Shown here piece by piece: positions 1 through 9,990 of a stretch of DNA of 64,000 nucleotides. Each line of letters starts with the position of its first letter. The stretch's first letter is position 1. Both the position numbers and the translations under genes were made by a program. The notes below the pieces were generated by a model. The model did no database searches. It was not told where the DNA came from and saw only the letters and a list, made by a program, of their open reading frames with translations. This stretch comes from Effrenium voratum (lineage: Eukaryota > Sar > Dinophyceae > Suessiales > Symbiodiniaceae). The DNA is taken from the NCBI GenBank assembly GCA_963377175.1, contig CAUJNA010003506.1:377699-441698 (forward strand), read 5' to 3'.

Positions 1-49
1 AACTCACAATCTCAAAAACTGAAGAACGGGTGTGCAGACTGATAGCGCC
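1..49 (-). repeat. 3' module of the RT unit (repeat Y, copy 2, cut by window edge)
   Basis: This 49-bp sequence matches 5183-5231 with one visible difference (c at 35, t in the other copy). On the minus strand both copies lie after the last protein domain of their unit, so I read it as the shared 3' end or 3' UTR of the two retrotransposon units. The repeat begins at base 1, so it may continue outside the window. Confidence 0.8.
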
Positions 50-176
50 CGCCCCTGAGCCGGGGCCCGTGGCACCCAGGCCACAGGGGGGTCTGCCACC
101 AGGGGAAGTGAGTCACCCACCGGCTCCGGTCACGGGAGCATGGGTGGGCCCACGCTGAGATCAAAAGCGTCTCCAT

Positions 177-1689
177 TCAGGAGAGAGAAAAACAAACTCC
201 TCGCAGAGTTCCTGCTTGTTCCTGCTTGGGGACCCTTTGCAAAGGGTCGAACCCAGAGAAATCTGGGTGTGTCAGCTCATCAGCCCATTGATTGAACTCA
301 CGGGGCACGTGGTTGGCCGCCAGCGAGCAGCCATGGGTGTGGAGCAGGAAGACCAGCTCCATCAGGATCGCCGCCGTGTAGGGCTTCTTGGATCCAAGGT
401 TGAGCATCGCCATGACGTTGCCCTGGTTGTCACTGCCCACCGGGAGTCGGACCCGGGAGGACAGAGGGCCTTGGTGCGTGAGGATCATGTTACAGAGGAA
501 GAGCGTGCCCAGCATCTCCAGAGCTGCAATCCGCCGCTTTGGATCCCCATTCTTGAAGGCCCAAGGGTACTCCTCCACGTGGATCTGCTCGTGGAACCAG
601 TACACCTCCTTCTTGTCCGGCTCCACTTTGTTGGAGCACCAACCTCCCACAAATGCCAGTCCGTCGTCCGAGGCGCTAGCATCGCTGCAACCCCACCAAG
701 AGGACTTCGGCAAGTAAGGGGAGTACTGGACGAAAGGCGTGTTGAAGAGGAACCGCAGCATGAACGCCAGCATCCTGACCACCTTGGGGGGTTTCCCCAC
801 CGTGGTGGTGGCCATCTTCCAGGCCCAAAGTGGCTGGAGCATCGACTTCGCCAGCGGACATGCAGCCGTCGCCCATTGGATGCGACCCAGGGCCTTCTCG
901 ATGTCCTTTGAGTGCATCGCCTGCCCTTCCACCATGGTCTGCAAAACCTCCATAACCAGGATGTGTTTGTTGGCTGCCATGAGGACCTGCGGGATGTTCG
1001 GGTGGACCACGAAACCCAGCCACGTGTTAACCTCCGCCAAATGCGTCTTCTTCCAGCTAAGCGGGGTGCCCAAGGCCAGGAGTGTTGCCAACAGCGCCAC
1101 CGCCAAGTTTGCTGCCCCTTCGCTTCGAAGCAGCCACAGGAAGTCATCGACAAAGACAAAGTTCCAATCCACTTGAGGGAAAAGGGCGTAGAGGACCCTG
1201 AGCAGAAGGGCTGCCAGGCGTCCCCAGTAGGATTGGGCACTGGCCATGCCATATGCGCCTACCTTGTTCACCCACCATTCTTCCCCCAGTGAGGCCACTT
1301 GGAACCGCCAGTCCTTCCTGAGGACCTTCACTCTCCGGTGGGCCTTGGTGACGAGCAGCACCCACTGGTGCCCGGCTCCGGCCATAGCCAGCCCCCAGGT
1401 GGAGGTTTGACGACCCCCCTCTCGGGGCCAGGGGCCCTTGAGAGGGCTCCGCAGCTGCCGCATGTAGCCAATGAAGAGCTTGGACCCCATCCAGCACCGT
1501 CGGAGCCGTCGTCCTTTCCACCGTCTGGTTCCTGATGGTGTCATTGGCCCCACCCACCGAGCCATCGTAGATCGTGCGGATCTTGTCCCCCTCGTCGATG
1601 CCCGCTAGGGGGCCGGGACAAAGGTCCTCGATTTCGCAGCCACAGCGCGATGCTGCCTCCACCTTACTGAAGGGGCCCTCCATGCCCAT
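177..1689 (-). pseudogene. Reverse transcriptase-RNase H, frameshifted
   Basis: The N-terminal RT part is read from 1689 in one frame, with the typical KIRTIYDGS and ERTTAPTVLDG stretch (RT fingers). The rest is read in another frame from about 1500 to 177. Numbering from M at 1565, the active-site motif is FVDD at 138-141, followed by GTPLSWKKT and TWLGF (thumb side). RNase H follows with the full acidic set: D295 (CSDAS), E350 (AALEM), D379 (GSDNQGN) and D429 (QWADELTH). This is the RT-RH arrangement of DIRS-like elements. Where RT motif A should carry its first Asp, just before TKAHRR, I read WVLLVTKAHRR with no Asp, which suggests a small deletion. With the frame change near 1440-1500, the enzyme is probably inactive. 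Confidence 0.8.
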
Positions 1690-2994
1690 TGGGACCTCCT
1701 CCAGAAATGTGCCCCTGATGAGCTCACTGAAGTGATCCGCCGAGGGGTAGTTACCCCTGCCCGTTGGGTTGGAACTCCGTCCCCTTTCAGCTCCTTCTTG
1801 AGTGGCCAGATGCCCGGCGAGGTCAGGGGTGGGTCCGTGACCCCCAGTGGGACCCCTTGCTCCAGATCCTGGGGAAACTGGCCTGAATGTTCAGCGCCAC
1901 GCTGTGCAAGATGTCCAGGAAGAAGGGTTGGCCGTCAGCTGGTCGGCCTGCCCCCAGCGCCAGAATCTCCCTGATGTCCTCCAGCAGGTCCTCTGGGAAG
2001 GGATGTGACCCATCCCCCAACGAGAGAGACTCCTGGAGCTTGTCCCCCACGGCGAAGTGAGGACACAGATCTTGGCCCCCAGCGCTGCTGCTGTGGACAG
2101 TGGCCGGGTCCAAGGGGCCAACCGTCCCAATGAGGGCTTTCCTCCTCCGTCCCTTAAGGGACGCTGTTTGAAGGCCATCTGAAGGTACATGACCTTGTCG
2201 GAGAGATTGGGGTCGTGCGTGATCGGCAGGATGGTGGGCCGATCCGAGATCTCCATGCCATGGTGTGCCCATGGATCCGGGGAAAGAGTTCCCCCCCCAA
2301 GTTTATCCGCCTCGCCAGTCCTCTGTGTCGATGTCCGGACCTCCGGGTTGTCCGAGGCCGAAACCGGGAGTGAGCCCAAGGTTAGTCCTGCCAACGCTTG
2401 TTGGCCCGCCTTCAGCCTCCGGGACTGGCGCTTGTTGTCCCCCGGCGTGCTGGGAGAAGGTTCCCTCGGCCGCCTCGGGGGGGTCGTTGGGTTCGCCTGG
2501 GGCGCCGTGCCCCCCGGCCTCAGTGCCTCCAGGACGGGTCCCGCTCGGCAAAGGATGGCCGCGGCGAGACCCTGCATCATCTGCTCTGGGTACCGGCTGA
2601 GGTCACTGGAGTTTAGCTTTTCCCCCCTGGGGTGAGCCCCGTGGTTGCAACGCAGATCATGCCAGTGGTGAAGTGGAAGGTCCGTTGACAATGTCGTGGA
2701 CTTCACAACCACCTGGCCCAGGCGGCACTCGTCAAACTTGATGAGGGAGTGGTGGAGTGCACTCGCCCATTGAATGTAGGCCCGCGTGACCCAGATCGAT
2801 GAGCACCTCGCTGCGCTCGGGCTCTTGCTGCACTCCATCGGGTCCATCGGGTGCTCCAAGAAGGAGGAACCCATCTGCGGAACCGTTAGCTGACCTAGCC
2901 CCTTGTAGGCCAGCGAGGTCAGGTACATCTGTCGGAGCATGAGCACGCTGTCATTGTCCGTGTCCTCCATAACCCGGGGCTCCAAGCCCTCCAA
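1690..2994 (-). pseudogene. C-terminal half of methyltransferase-like domain, linker and pre-RT region
   Basis: From 2994 the frame continues the methyltransferase-like domain: a helical stretch around VLMLRQMYLTSLAYKG, then a FLEHPMDP segment and a FDECRLGQVVVKSTT segment. A Pro/Arg-rich linker follows (about 2560-2300). Then comes the region that normally precedes RT in this family (RPTILPITHDPNLSDKVMY, then MAFKQRPLRDGGGK). After about 2090 the sensible frame switches (LEDIREILALGAGRPADGQP), and it switches again near 1870 before joining the RT frame at 1689. The part before RT has no function I can name. It belongs to one polyprotein with its neighbours and has decayed with them. Confidence 0.6.
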
Positions 2995-3900
2995 GCCCCA
3001 CAGGGTCTGCTCCTCTGCCCCTCACCGGCGGTGGGCCCCCCGGCTTGGGGAACCATCTGAGGATGCTCCACGTCCTGCAGTTGGGGCCGCCCCCCACCAA
3101 GGCGACCTTGCCCGCCATGGCCATGGAGCACATCGTAGAGTAAGGCTCCTCGCCCAGCATGTCCTGTCCAAGGTCTCCACCCTTTCGCCTGATATCCACC
3201 GCCCAAATGTACTCCGAAAAGGCCGGGTTGTAGGCATGGAGGTAGGCATCCAGGGCCCCCGCATCATGCTTCCCCGCGTACAGCAGGATGAGGGACGGTT
3301 TTGACGACTCCGGAACCGGAGCCTCAGTCTTTCCGGGATGTTCTGCATCCATGGGAAGGTGGGTAGGGATTCCGTGTGTCCTTTGTCTGACCCTCCCGTC
3401 ATCTGTCCCTGGGCTGGCTGCTTGCCCTGGCGGTTCTTCCGGGCGGATCCTAAGCTCTGGGTCTCTCTGGGGGGTCTTCCCACTGCCTCGGTGGGTGCGG
3501 GGGAAAGGGATGCTTCCGCCCTTCTGGAGTGCCCTGGCTGGGACCGCTCCTCTTCCTCGGTGGAGGGGCTTCCGGGGCCGGTGGCACCCTGGAGAAGTCC
3601 CCTCCCATCTGAGGCCGTCCTGGCCTCCCCCGCTCTGCCTTTCGCTGTGGCTCTGGTGGGGTCGGCTCTCCCCCTCTGTGTGCACTCTCGCACTGGTGGC
3701 CTGTGGTCCCAACTGAGACCGGGAAGCCACGGGGCCTATGGCACCCTGAGTGGCCGGGCAGTTGTGGGATCGGCCGCATGATCCCGAACACTTGTTGTGG
3801 AGGTGATGATCTCTGCAGTACGCCACTGGTCCGGCCATGGAACCGAGGGGGAGTTGGGGGACTTCCCCTTGCCGCCCTTGCCCTTTAGGGCCAGGAGCCT
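2951..3900 (-). pseudogene. Cys/His finger plus C5-cytosine-methyltransferase-like domain (N half)
   Basis: In the frame whose codons run from 4174, a Cys/His finger lies at about 3817-3757 (C-x8-C-x3-C-x3-H). A low-complexity basic linker follows, and then a Rossmann-like domain from about 3310: LILLYAG (motif I-like), WAVDIRR (motif II-like), GGDLGQDM, and GGGPNCRTWS at about 3094-3065. The last resembles the PPC loop of C5-methyltransferases, with its Cys in the catalytic position. The domain continues after a frame change near 2990 in the 2994 frame. Recruitment of cytosine methyltransferases into dinoflagellate retrotransposons has been published (de Mendoza and colleagues, 2018). My call rests on motif shape only; it could be another Rossmann methyltransferase. 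Confidence 0.45.
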
Positions 3901-4985
3901 TTTCCCCCCTTCTTGGGCTTCTCCCACTGAGTCTGCCACACCTTGGGTGCCTTGCCCTTGCTCTTCCCCTTCTCCGGCGCCTCATAGACCTCCCGTTGCC
4001 AGAAGAGGAAGTCGCCCCTGATATTCTTGAGGGCATCGGAGAGAGTGGTGCCCTGGTGCACCATCTCGTGGATCTTGCGCCATGCATTGCGCTCTGCAAA
4101 CAGCAAGGTGGTGTCGCTCGGGGGAGGCTTCCTGCCGGCGATGTCTTCCCCATAAAACCAGGCATACCAATCATCCAGCTCCTCCTTGGTGACCTTCAGG
4201 TTGCCAAACTGTGGCAGTGCCGCCGTGCACATCAGGAGCGTCGTCCTGAAGGTTAGGTGCAACCGTTCCAGCTGGCGCCAGGATGTGGGGTGGCTCCTCA
4301 CCTCTTCTTCATCCTCCCTGTCCCAGCCGTCCACCGTGATCTTCTTGTGGGTGGATGAGGGGCGTTCCCCCTCTTCCGGGAGCGCGCTCACGATGTGTTT
4401 TGCCGGGATGTAGCCCAGCTCACCCTTGGCAATCATGCGCCACTGCTTCTTGAGGTAGCCATCACTCCCTTGGAACTCCAACCTCGGCTTCGGGGTCCCA
4501 TGCTTGGTCACGTAAGCATCCTCCAGCTGGCGCCTGTCACACAGGACCTCCAGGGGCGCCTTTGTCGGGCCCGCCTGGCCCGCCGGGTGATCGCCTTGGT
4601 TGCCCCCCCGGACCAAGCTGGCTGCCACCCGGACTGCCTGAAGGAGGCGCATCACCGTGAAGGCCGAGGTCTGGGCGTTGAACCCGTTCTCCCCATCCCG
4701 GAATCCCAGGTCCCGGGGACCATTCTCCCTAGCCGCCGGGGTGTCCCAGCGATCCGCCAGGTCCTTCACCGTGACGCAGAGCCGTCTGGGTGGCCCAGGG
4801 GATCTCCTTCCCCACCAGGAGGGCCGCCAGTGGCTTGTGCAACTTTGCCACGTCCTCCTTGAACTCCTCGGGGACCTCCTCCGGGGGTTTGGCCGCGATG
4901 ACCTCTGACCTTGGTGTGGGTGGGTGGGTTTTTCACACAAGTTGGGTTCAGAGAACCCAGGGCAAAGCTTGAGCCAAAATGGCAT
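3885..4985 (-). pseudogene. Gag-like first protein of the RT unit
   Basis: The frame opens at an ATG inside the SL relic (MPFWLK, then LCPGFSEPNLCEK, shared with the other unit). From there to about 4770 the better frame is a different one (SEVIAAKPPEEVPEEFKEDV), so one indel is needed near 4770. After that comes VTVKDLADRWDTPAAREN, a helix-rich middle part, and an aromatic C-terminal region around DDWYAWFYGEDI that ends in a Lys/Gly-rich tail. A Lys/Gly tail followed by a Cys/His finger fits a nucleocapsid-like role. I do not recognise a named family. The frame ends at 3885 and sense continues in the next frame. Confidence 0.55.
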
Positions 4986-5050
4986 GCGCCATTGTGGTCA
5001 AGCATTGCCAACACAGTTCATGTTTCCACATGCGTTTCAACATTAACAAA
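4929..5050 (-). repeat. 122-bp 5' module (repeat X, copy 2)
   Basis: This copy is identical base for base to 10526-10647. It contains, in minus-strand order, a short AT-richer lead, the SL-like palindrome, a perfect 7-bp hairpin (TGGGTTC-AGA-GAACCCA, 4943-4959), and the codons of a shared leader peptide. Sequences on both sides of the module differ between the two units, so its borders are sharp. Perfect identity beside heavily decayed proteins suggests recent copying, gene conversion or functional constraint. Confidence 0.9.
4968..5002 (-). promoter_or_regulatory. Relict spliced-leader sequence inside a palindrome (copy 2)
   Basis: The minus strand of 4968-4983 reads GCCATTTTGGCTCAAG, the last 16 nt of the 22-nt dinoflagellate SL. 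Upstream, TAG of the SL is replaced by ATG, which creates a start codon in frame with the leader peptide. On the plus strand the next bases, GCCATTGTGGTCAAG (4988-5002), are a near copy in the opposite direction, so the whole 35 bp is an imperfect palindrome around GCATGC. SL relics in dinoflagellate genes are known traces of cDNA re-integration (Slamovits and Keeling, 2008). Confidence 0.75.
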
Positions 5051-5182
5051 GTGTATGCAAGCTAACCAAACGGCACCACACACAGGCACGCGATAACTCT
5101 TTTATCCGAGCAGTGTGTTGGTGCCAGGGGCTCATCTTCCCCTGTCAGATGACAAAGGCTGGGTGGGCCCCATGGGCCACCC

Positions 5183-5231
5183 AACTCACAATCTCAAAAA
5201 CTGAAGAACGGGTGTGTAGACTGATAGCGCC
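5183..5231 (-). repeat. 3' module of the YR unit (repeat Y, copy 1)
   Basis: This is the second copy of the 49-bp sequence at the window start, with one mismatch. On the minus strand it lies downstream of the tyrosine recombinase. A GC-rich near-palindrome (gggtgggccccatgggccac, 5161-5180) lies just beyond it. The 132 bp between here and the next 5' module (5051-5182) contain no gene I can see. Confidence 0.8.
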
Positions 5232-5355
5232 ATTTCCGAAGGACAGTCTGGCACACCCGCCATTTCCGAAGCATGCCAGTCTGTGCTGAGGGCCCTGGCC
5301 ATGGCCTGCTCCGGGCCTCCCATCCCCTTGATCGCCAGGGCCGGGGGCACCTAGG

Positions 5356-6520
5356 CTACCACCTCGGTCTCCGACTGGGTGTCCACCGAGTCATCCGCGA
5401 GTCCGCCGAGGAGTCCGAGTCCTCCTGTAGCGTGGGGACCTCCGCCGGTTCCAGTGCCCAGTCCGCCGGGAAGCCATGCCTCTTGAAGCAGCGTTCGCAC
5501 TTGCCATAGGCCTCCTGCTCCGTCATGTAGTCTAGCACCGAGAGCTCCTGGACCTTGGAAGCCGCCGGTCGCCAACCACACCCCACAGCCGTGCCTTCGA
5601 CATTCAGCAGGTGGATTCTGGACTGGCCGGCGTTGCCTGTGCGCTTGACCGCCGCCACCACCCGAAGGGGGAGGTCCGGGGTGGCGGGAAACAGGTCCTT
5701 AGCCTTCACTGGTGTGTCCTCGGGTCCGTGCTCCACCACTGACCATGAGCGGGTCGATGGCGCGCTCCTAGAGGGTACCGAAGGGGATGCCTCCCCTTCC
5801 TTTTCGGTCTGGTCCTCGCGGCCCTCCGGTCCTGCGTCCGTGATGTCCACCGCTGGCGGCGGAAGCGGGTCCGCCCAGTCCGGGTGATTCAAGTCCTCCC
5901 TGCGTTCCCTGCCTGGCCCGAGGTTCAGGTTGGGGACCTTCTGCGCTACCTGGCCCCAGATCTCCACAACCACGTTGCGCTTCTCCCGCACGTAGACATC
6001 TGCCGTGCTCTCCGTGAGCCAGTTGCCCAGGTACATGCGGCGCTCCCGCGGGATCCCCATCTGGAAAGCGCAGTCCGGGATGAACACCCGGAACGAGTGC
6101 CATGACAGCGGCTTCACCAATTTCGGGGTGACCCCCCGACGGAGAATAGCATCCTTGAGCCATCTCAGGGCCCTTTCCGGTGTGGAAGGCCGTGGTATCA
6201 GCCCTGCAAAGTCCTTGCTCACCGTCGGGAGCAAGTAATCCATGTCCTGGAACGCCGCCTCGGATACCAACCGCCTTACCGAGGCCACCCAGGTAGTCCA
6301 CCAGGGGATTCCCGTGAAGCTGTACTTCGGAGCAATCAGGGGGACCGGGTTGCGGTTGATTCGTGCTGCAGAGACCGTCTTCGTCTGCCAGGCCTTCAGC
6401 TCCACAGTGTTACTGGTGTGGATAAGGTCCTTGGGGTGAACGTGCTGGAGGTCATTGAAACGAGCGCTGCAACCAACCTGGAACCGGGCGCCTCCTGCGT
6501 GCCGGGGCCGGTGGCACCCA
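5356..6520 (-). pseudogene. Tyrosine recombinase, catalytic domain
   Basis: Numbering from M at 6555, the catalytic residues are R32 (SARFND), a possible K60 (WQTKT), H153 and R156 (SWHSFR), W179 (YLGNW, in the His/Trp position) and Y188 (ADVYVREKR). This is the complete R-K-HxxR-H/W-Y set of tyrosine recombinases. The arrangement fits the integrase of DIRS-like retrotransposons, which joins circular DNA to the target without a target duplication. A Pro/Glu-rich C-terminal tail of about 190 residues follows, ending at 5356. The first about 22 residues of this frame are out of register; the true N-terminal half is in the neighbouring frame, so an indel lies near 6490-6520, next to a GGGGCCNNNGGCACC site (6504). 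Confidence 0.8.
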
Positions 6521-7208
6521 GGCGATCGTAGCCGGCCCCCTCCTCCAGCGCCCAAATGACCTCCTTGCTGGGGACCACCGCCTTACGCTGTGGCCTGGTG
6601 ACCGTGTCCGTGAGCGCCTCTTCCAATGAGCTCTTCTTGGACTTGAGGCGATGGAGTTCATCTATCTTGAGCAATCCGAAGGTCTTGGAGAACCACTTGA
6701 GGGTGTTCCACACCTGCCGCAACTTGCACGGGGTGACCTCCTCATCGGCGAGCTGGTTGAGGAGAGAGCGGACATGTCGTTCCTGCCATGGAATGACGGT
6801 GAAGCCTCTCTTGCGGAGACTCTCGTAGACCAGGCAATGTTGCCTGAGCGTCCGGAACCTGCTGTCCCCCAAGAGGTCCAATGCTTCCTTGCGGAAGTCC
6901 TCCCCCAGGATGTCCTGCATGTATGCAATGTGCTCCGCAAAGGGGGCGAAGTGGGCAAGGAGCCGTTCCGCCCATTTCCCGCGCATATGGAGTTCCAGCG
7001 CTCGCTGGGTCGTGGGCTCCATTTCCCTGATCTTCCCGGGCCTCCAGTGCCTCCACTTCAGAAGCTCCGGCTGTTGGAGTGGGGGTGGGTCATCTCGCGA
7101 AAACCACCTCAGTTGGTCCTGGCGGTCCCATTCATTCTCCAGCGGGGAAAAGTTCTCGCTCAGCTTGCCGTCCGTAGCCGCCATGAAAGGAACCATAGGC
7201 TGTCCCAA
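6490..7208 (-). pseudogene. Tyrosine recombinase, N-terminal core-binding domain
   Basis: The frame opens near 7208 and gives an all-helical region of about 230 residues with many Arg, Lys and Trp (for example LKWRHWRPGKIREMEP, QRALELHMRGKWAERL, QVWNTLKWFSKTFGLL). It lies directly upstream of the catalytic domain, so I read it as the SAM-like DNA-binding half of the same recombinase. Sense in this frame ends near 6490 (VPSKEVIWALEEGAGYDR), where the catalytic domain continues in another frame. Repairing one indel would give a recombinase of about 600 residues, including the C-terminal tail. Confidence 0.6.
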
Positions 7209-7549
7209 AGGTCGGCCAGGTCCGCCGCGGACAAAGGCTGGGGAAGCCTGCCCGCCGCCGACGCCACCAGGCCGTTGAAGTAGTCCGTTGGTACCACTTG
7301 GTCATCTTGGCCCACCGGAATGCCCGAGGGTTCCAGGAGCCGAACGAAGCGGATGGCCGGCTCCCCGCCCAGCTGCCTCCCTTCCTCTGCCGTGCCGTGG
7401 CGCAGGCACATCAGGACCAGCAGCTCCCCGTCCGTCTGTCTCGGGGAGAAGGACTCATCCGCCAACGTGTCCCACAGGACCCTTGGAATGCGGTCCCAAA
7501 GGCGAGTGTAAGGCGGGCGCAAAAGAAACTTTGTAGAGACCCTAGCCAT
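7160..7549 (-). pseudogene. Unrecognised domain upstream of the recombinase
   Basis: An open frame of 129 codons begins with MARVSTKFLLRPPYTRLW and contains LWDTLADESFSPRQTDGELL and PTDYFNGLVASAAGRLPQPL. The composition is that of a folded protein, and the region sits between other parts of the same decayed polyprotein. I cannot name a family. The last residues run into the start of the recombinase N-terminal half in another frame (overlap 7160-7208). Confidence 0.4.
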
Positions 7550-8080
7550 GATGAAAACAGGGGTTCGAGCCTCCTATCGAGCGGCCGGGACCCAACCACG
7601 GCACACTGCATGCATGTTCCAACCCCGCTGGATGCCGAGTTCAAATGGGGCAGGCAGGCAGCCTGCAGCCCAACAGGACCCGAGAGTCCACCCCCCGGAA
7701 ATCCCTAAAAACCACGGAGGGGGGGGAAGACCAACCCGACGGCCTCAGGGAACCCAGGGTCAGCCGCAGCCACTTTCTCCAAACTGTGGCCGGTATGGCC
7801 CGTCCTTGGGGCGTCCGACTCCTTGGCCGCTCCGCCCCCGGGGCCAGAGGCACCCAAGAGGGGGGGGAGCAACCCATCTGCCTGATCATGTCCTGGGAGT
7901 AGCCCAGCCGGTCATACAGGGCCGCCGCCTCCTGCGGGACCTGCTCCACCCAGTCATGGACCACGTTGCAGCGCCAGTTGACCTTGACCTCCACCATGGA
8001 GGACTTACTCAGGCCCGACACAAGTTTGGTGTACACCGAGTCGAAAGCCCTCAGCGATGACAGCGGAAGGGTGATTCGCT
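7550..8080 (-). pseudogene. Unrecognised domain, partly out of frame
   Basis: From about 8080 to 7880 the minus strand reads VYTKLVSGLSKSSMVEVKVN and then HDWVEQVPQEAAALYDRLGY, which looks like genuine helical protein. It then degrades into Pro/Arg-rich sequence after a GGGGCCNNNGGCACC site at 7840. An indel near 8070 separates it from the next upstream domain. From 7640 to 7550 no convincing frame is visible. Confidence 0.35.
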
Positions 8081-8902
8081 CGTCACAGCCTCCTTGCTGT
8101 CGTGGACGGGGGCAACCGGGATCTCCATCACCGGCAATGGGCAGTTAACGATGAAATTCTTGGCCGCCAGAAACGTCCCCATCTCCTTGAAGATGTAGCT
8201 CCATTCCGCCTTGTTGCTCGGCTTGGGGATGCCCAGGCTCTCCAGGAAGGGGACCGCCTCCTTCCTCATCTGGAGGATGTTGCCCATCCACTTATCCGAG
8301 GCCGAGCCCTCCGCATTGCGGCCCCGTCGCTGCGTCTTCACGACCAGCGGGAATGTGGTCCAGGCCGAGTAGATGTACTTGAAGGTGAATCTGTGGGCGT
8401 ACACCCCCGTCAAGCTCGGCAGGTCCCACGTTCTCGTCTGCCTCGTCCAAAACACTCCATCGCCCTTCGCCCAGAAGATCCCCACCACCTGCTCCGGCGC
8501 CGGGCGCTCGCCCCGGTTCACCTGCGCTCGGATCTCCAAGGCCGAGTAGATGATTGGGTCGATGTGGTCCCGCTCACACGTGAGCGGGTGCGTCCTGCGC
8601 TCCAGGGCCAGGAGCTCCTCCGGCGTGAGCTTGAATTGCTGGTCCGCGCCCTTGGGGATCTCACCGCTGGAGTGCTTCTTCCAGATCCCCCCAAACATCC
8701 GCAGCTCCCCTTGGTGCCTCTTCATCGCCCAGAGGAGCAGGGACAACTTGCCCTCCTCCGAGCCCAGGTCCTGCGGTGGCATTGACTGGTCCCCCCCAAA
8801 GCCAGTGGCACCCTTGGGGGGGGCCGGCGTCGCCAGATCGGGCATCTCCTCCAGCAGCGCCTCCTGGTTCCATGGGTTCTGCGCCTCTCTGAGCCTCCAA
8901 AT
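8051..8902 (-). pseudogene. Unrecognised 280-residue domain of the YR unit
   Basis: An open frame runs from just after an in-frame stop at 8903 (before it EKYVP, after it IWRLREAQNPWNQEALLEEM) to 8051. It contains LLLWAMKRHQGELRMFGGIW, LTPEELLALERRTHPLTCER, VVGIFWAKGDGVFW and KYIYSAWTTFPLVVK. The single TAA at 8903 interrupts an otherwise continuous frame and is probably a nonsense mutation. I find no diagnostic catalytic motif. It may be part of a large Gag or an element-specific protein. Confidence 0.45.
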
Positions 8903-9278
8903 TTAGGGGACGTACTTCTCCTTGATGTCCCCCACGTTGGGGATGTCCTCGGGGTCATCCAGCTCCAGGGGGCAGAACAGCCCCCTCTCCAGAGCCTTCC
9001 TGAGATCATCCGGCCATGCCGACACTTGCAAGGGCTTGAGGGTGTGGTTGAGCATCCTGGGTGCGCTTGTTCGCCTCCTGCGCCTCCTGGATGGAGCCCA
9101 TGGCCTCAGCCAGTGCCTGGCTGGCGTCAACGCCCTTCCCCTCCAGGTACTGGTCTCTCAGCTTGGCCTTGAATCGCTCCAGGTTGGGCTCCCTCATTGG
9201 CCACCTCCTCTGACGGCAGGGCCTGCATGCCCTCCTGGAGAGGCGCCAGGATAGCCATCTCATTGTCCAGCATCTCAT
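8903..9278 (-). pseudogene. Helical Gag-like segment
   Basis: Two frames are needed here. From about 9210 to 9070, REPNLERFKAKLRDQYLEGK and ASQALAEAMGSIQEAQEA form a charged helical stretch. From about 9045, LNHTLKPLQVSAWPDDLRKA and PLELDDPEDIPNVGDIKEKY lead to the stop at 8903. Indels lie near 9200 and 9060. The charged helical character and position between the zinc-ribbon part and the next domain suggest one long structural protein. Confidence 0.4.
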
Positions 9279-9990
9279 CCGTGACCAGCTCCTTGTGCCG
9301 CCGCCTGGCCGAGGACTCCTCCGGGGTCGGCTCCCGGTGCTCCCTCAAGGCCTTATGCAGCTCCTCCTTCTTCCGGATCGCCTGGTCCACCTGGGGGTGG
9401 TAGAGCTGGAAGCTCTGAGCCTCTGCCTCCTGCAGGGACCGCTGCACTTTGACCTTGACCTCCTGGCGCTCCCGGACCTTCAACGCCTCGTCGTCCGCCT
9501 CCATGGACAGGATCTCCTGCCGGATGTCCACCCGCCTGTTAAGCGGGACCACGTCTGCCATGGTGATCTCCTCTGCCGTGTCCGTTTTCGGAGGAGCTCT
9601 TCCCAGGACCGTGCCGTCCACCAGGTTGCGGTCTGCCTGTGCCCGGGTACCACCGGGGCCAGTGGCACCCAGGCTTCCCCCATCCCGCTGCTGGATCCAG
9701 GTCGGCTTGCCCTCCACAATGAGCAGGTTGTAAGTGACGCCGTCCGCCTCGTAGGTAGCCGAGGGTGCCTGGAAGGGGACAAACTCCTTGCCCGGGCAGA
9801 CCCAGCATTGATTGGCTGCCTCCGGCCACCCCGTGCCGCACGCCTTGCACATGAATTTGTAGTCTGAGTGGCCGGCATCGAGTCTGTGCATCCGCTGGGT
9901 GCCAATGCACGCCTTGTTCCTCTGGAACTGTGAGGCCCAGACCTCCTCCTGCCGGATCTGGATCTTCATCGGAACATAGGCCTCCAGGAT
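9127..9990 (-). pseudogene. Zinc-ribbon and coiled-coil part of the YR-unit Gag-like protein
   Basis: The frame reads ILEAYVPMKIQIRQEEVWAS, then a four-Cys zinc ribbon FMCKACGTGWPEAANQCWVC (C-x2-C-x10-C-x2-C), similar in spacing to RanBP2-type fingers, at about 9860-9800. A long Glu/Lys/Gln-rich coiled coil follows (about 9500-9250). A LGATGPGG stretch at about 9670 is the translation of a GGGGCCNNNGGCACC site. An indel near 9990 separates this part from the acidic N-terminus. Zinc-binding plus coiled coil fits nucleic-acid binding and self-assembly, but I do not recognise a named family. Confidence 0.5.

Larger units (their letters stand above)
1..5050 (-). mobile_element. RT unit of a tyrosine-recombinase retrotransposon (left end outside window)
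   Basis: On the minus strand the order is: shared 122-bp leader module (5050-4929), Gag-like protein, Cys/His finger, C5-methyltransferase-like domain, reverse transcriptase, RNase H, and the shared 3' module (49-1). A unit with RT-RNase H and a methyltransferase-like domain next to a tyrosine-recombinase unit fits the DIRS-like order of retrotransposons. No aspartic protease or DDE integrase is visible, which argues against LTR elements. The unit is broken by at least six frame changes (near 4770, 3900, 2990, 2290-2090, 1870 and 1500), so this copy is probably dead. The next unit upstream has the same ends but different proteins. Confidence 0.75.

Noticed and set aside
4587..4605. Eleventh GGGGCCNNNGGCACC-like site (GGTTGCCCCCCCGGACC)
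   Set aside because: Orientation and arms differ too much; not counted.
7555..7590. T-arm-like sequence AGGGGTTCGAGCCTCCT
   Set aside because: The small stem pairs, but there is no complementary acceptor strand about 60 bp upstream; it lies in decayed retrotransposon coding sequence.
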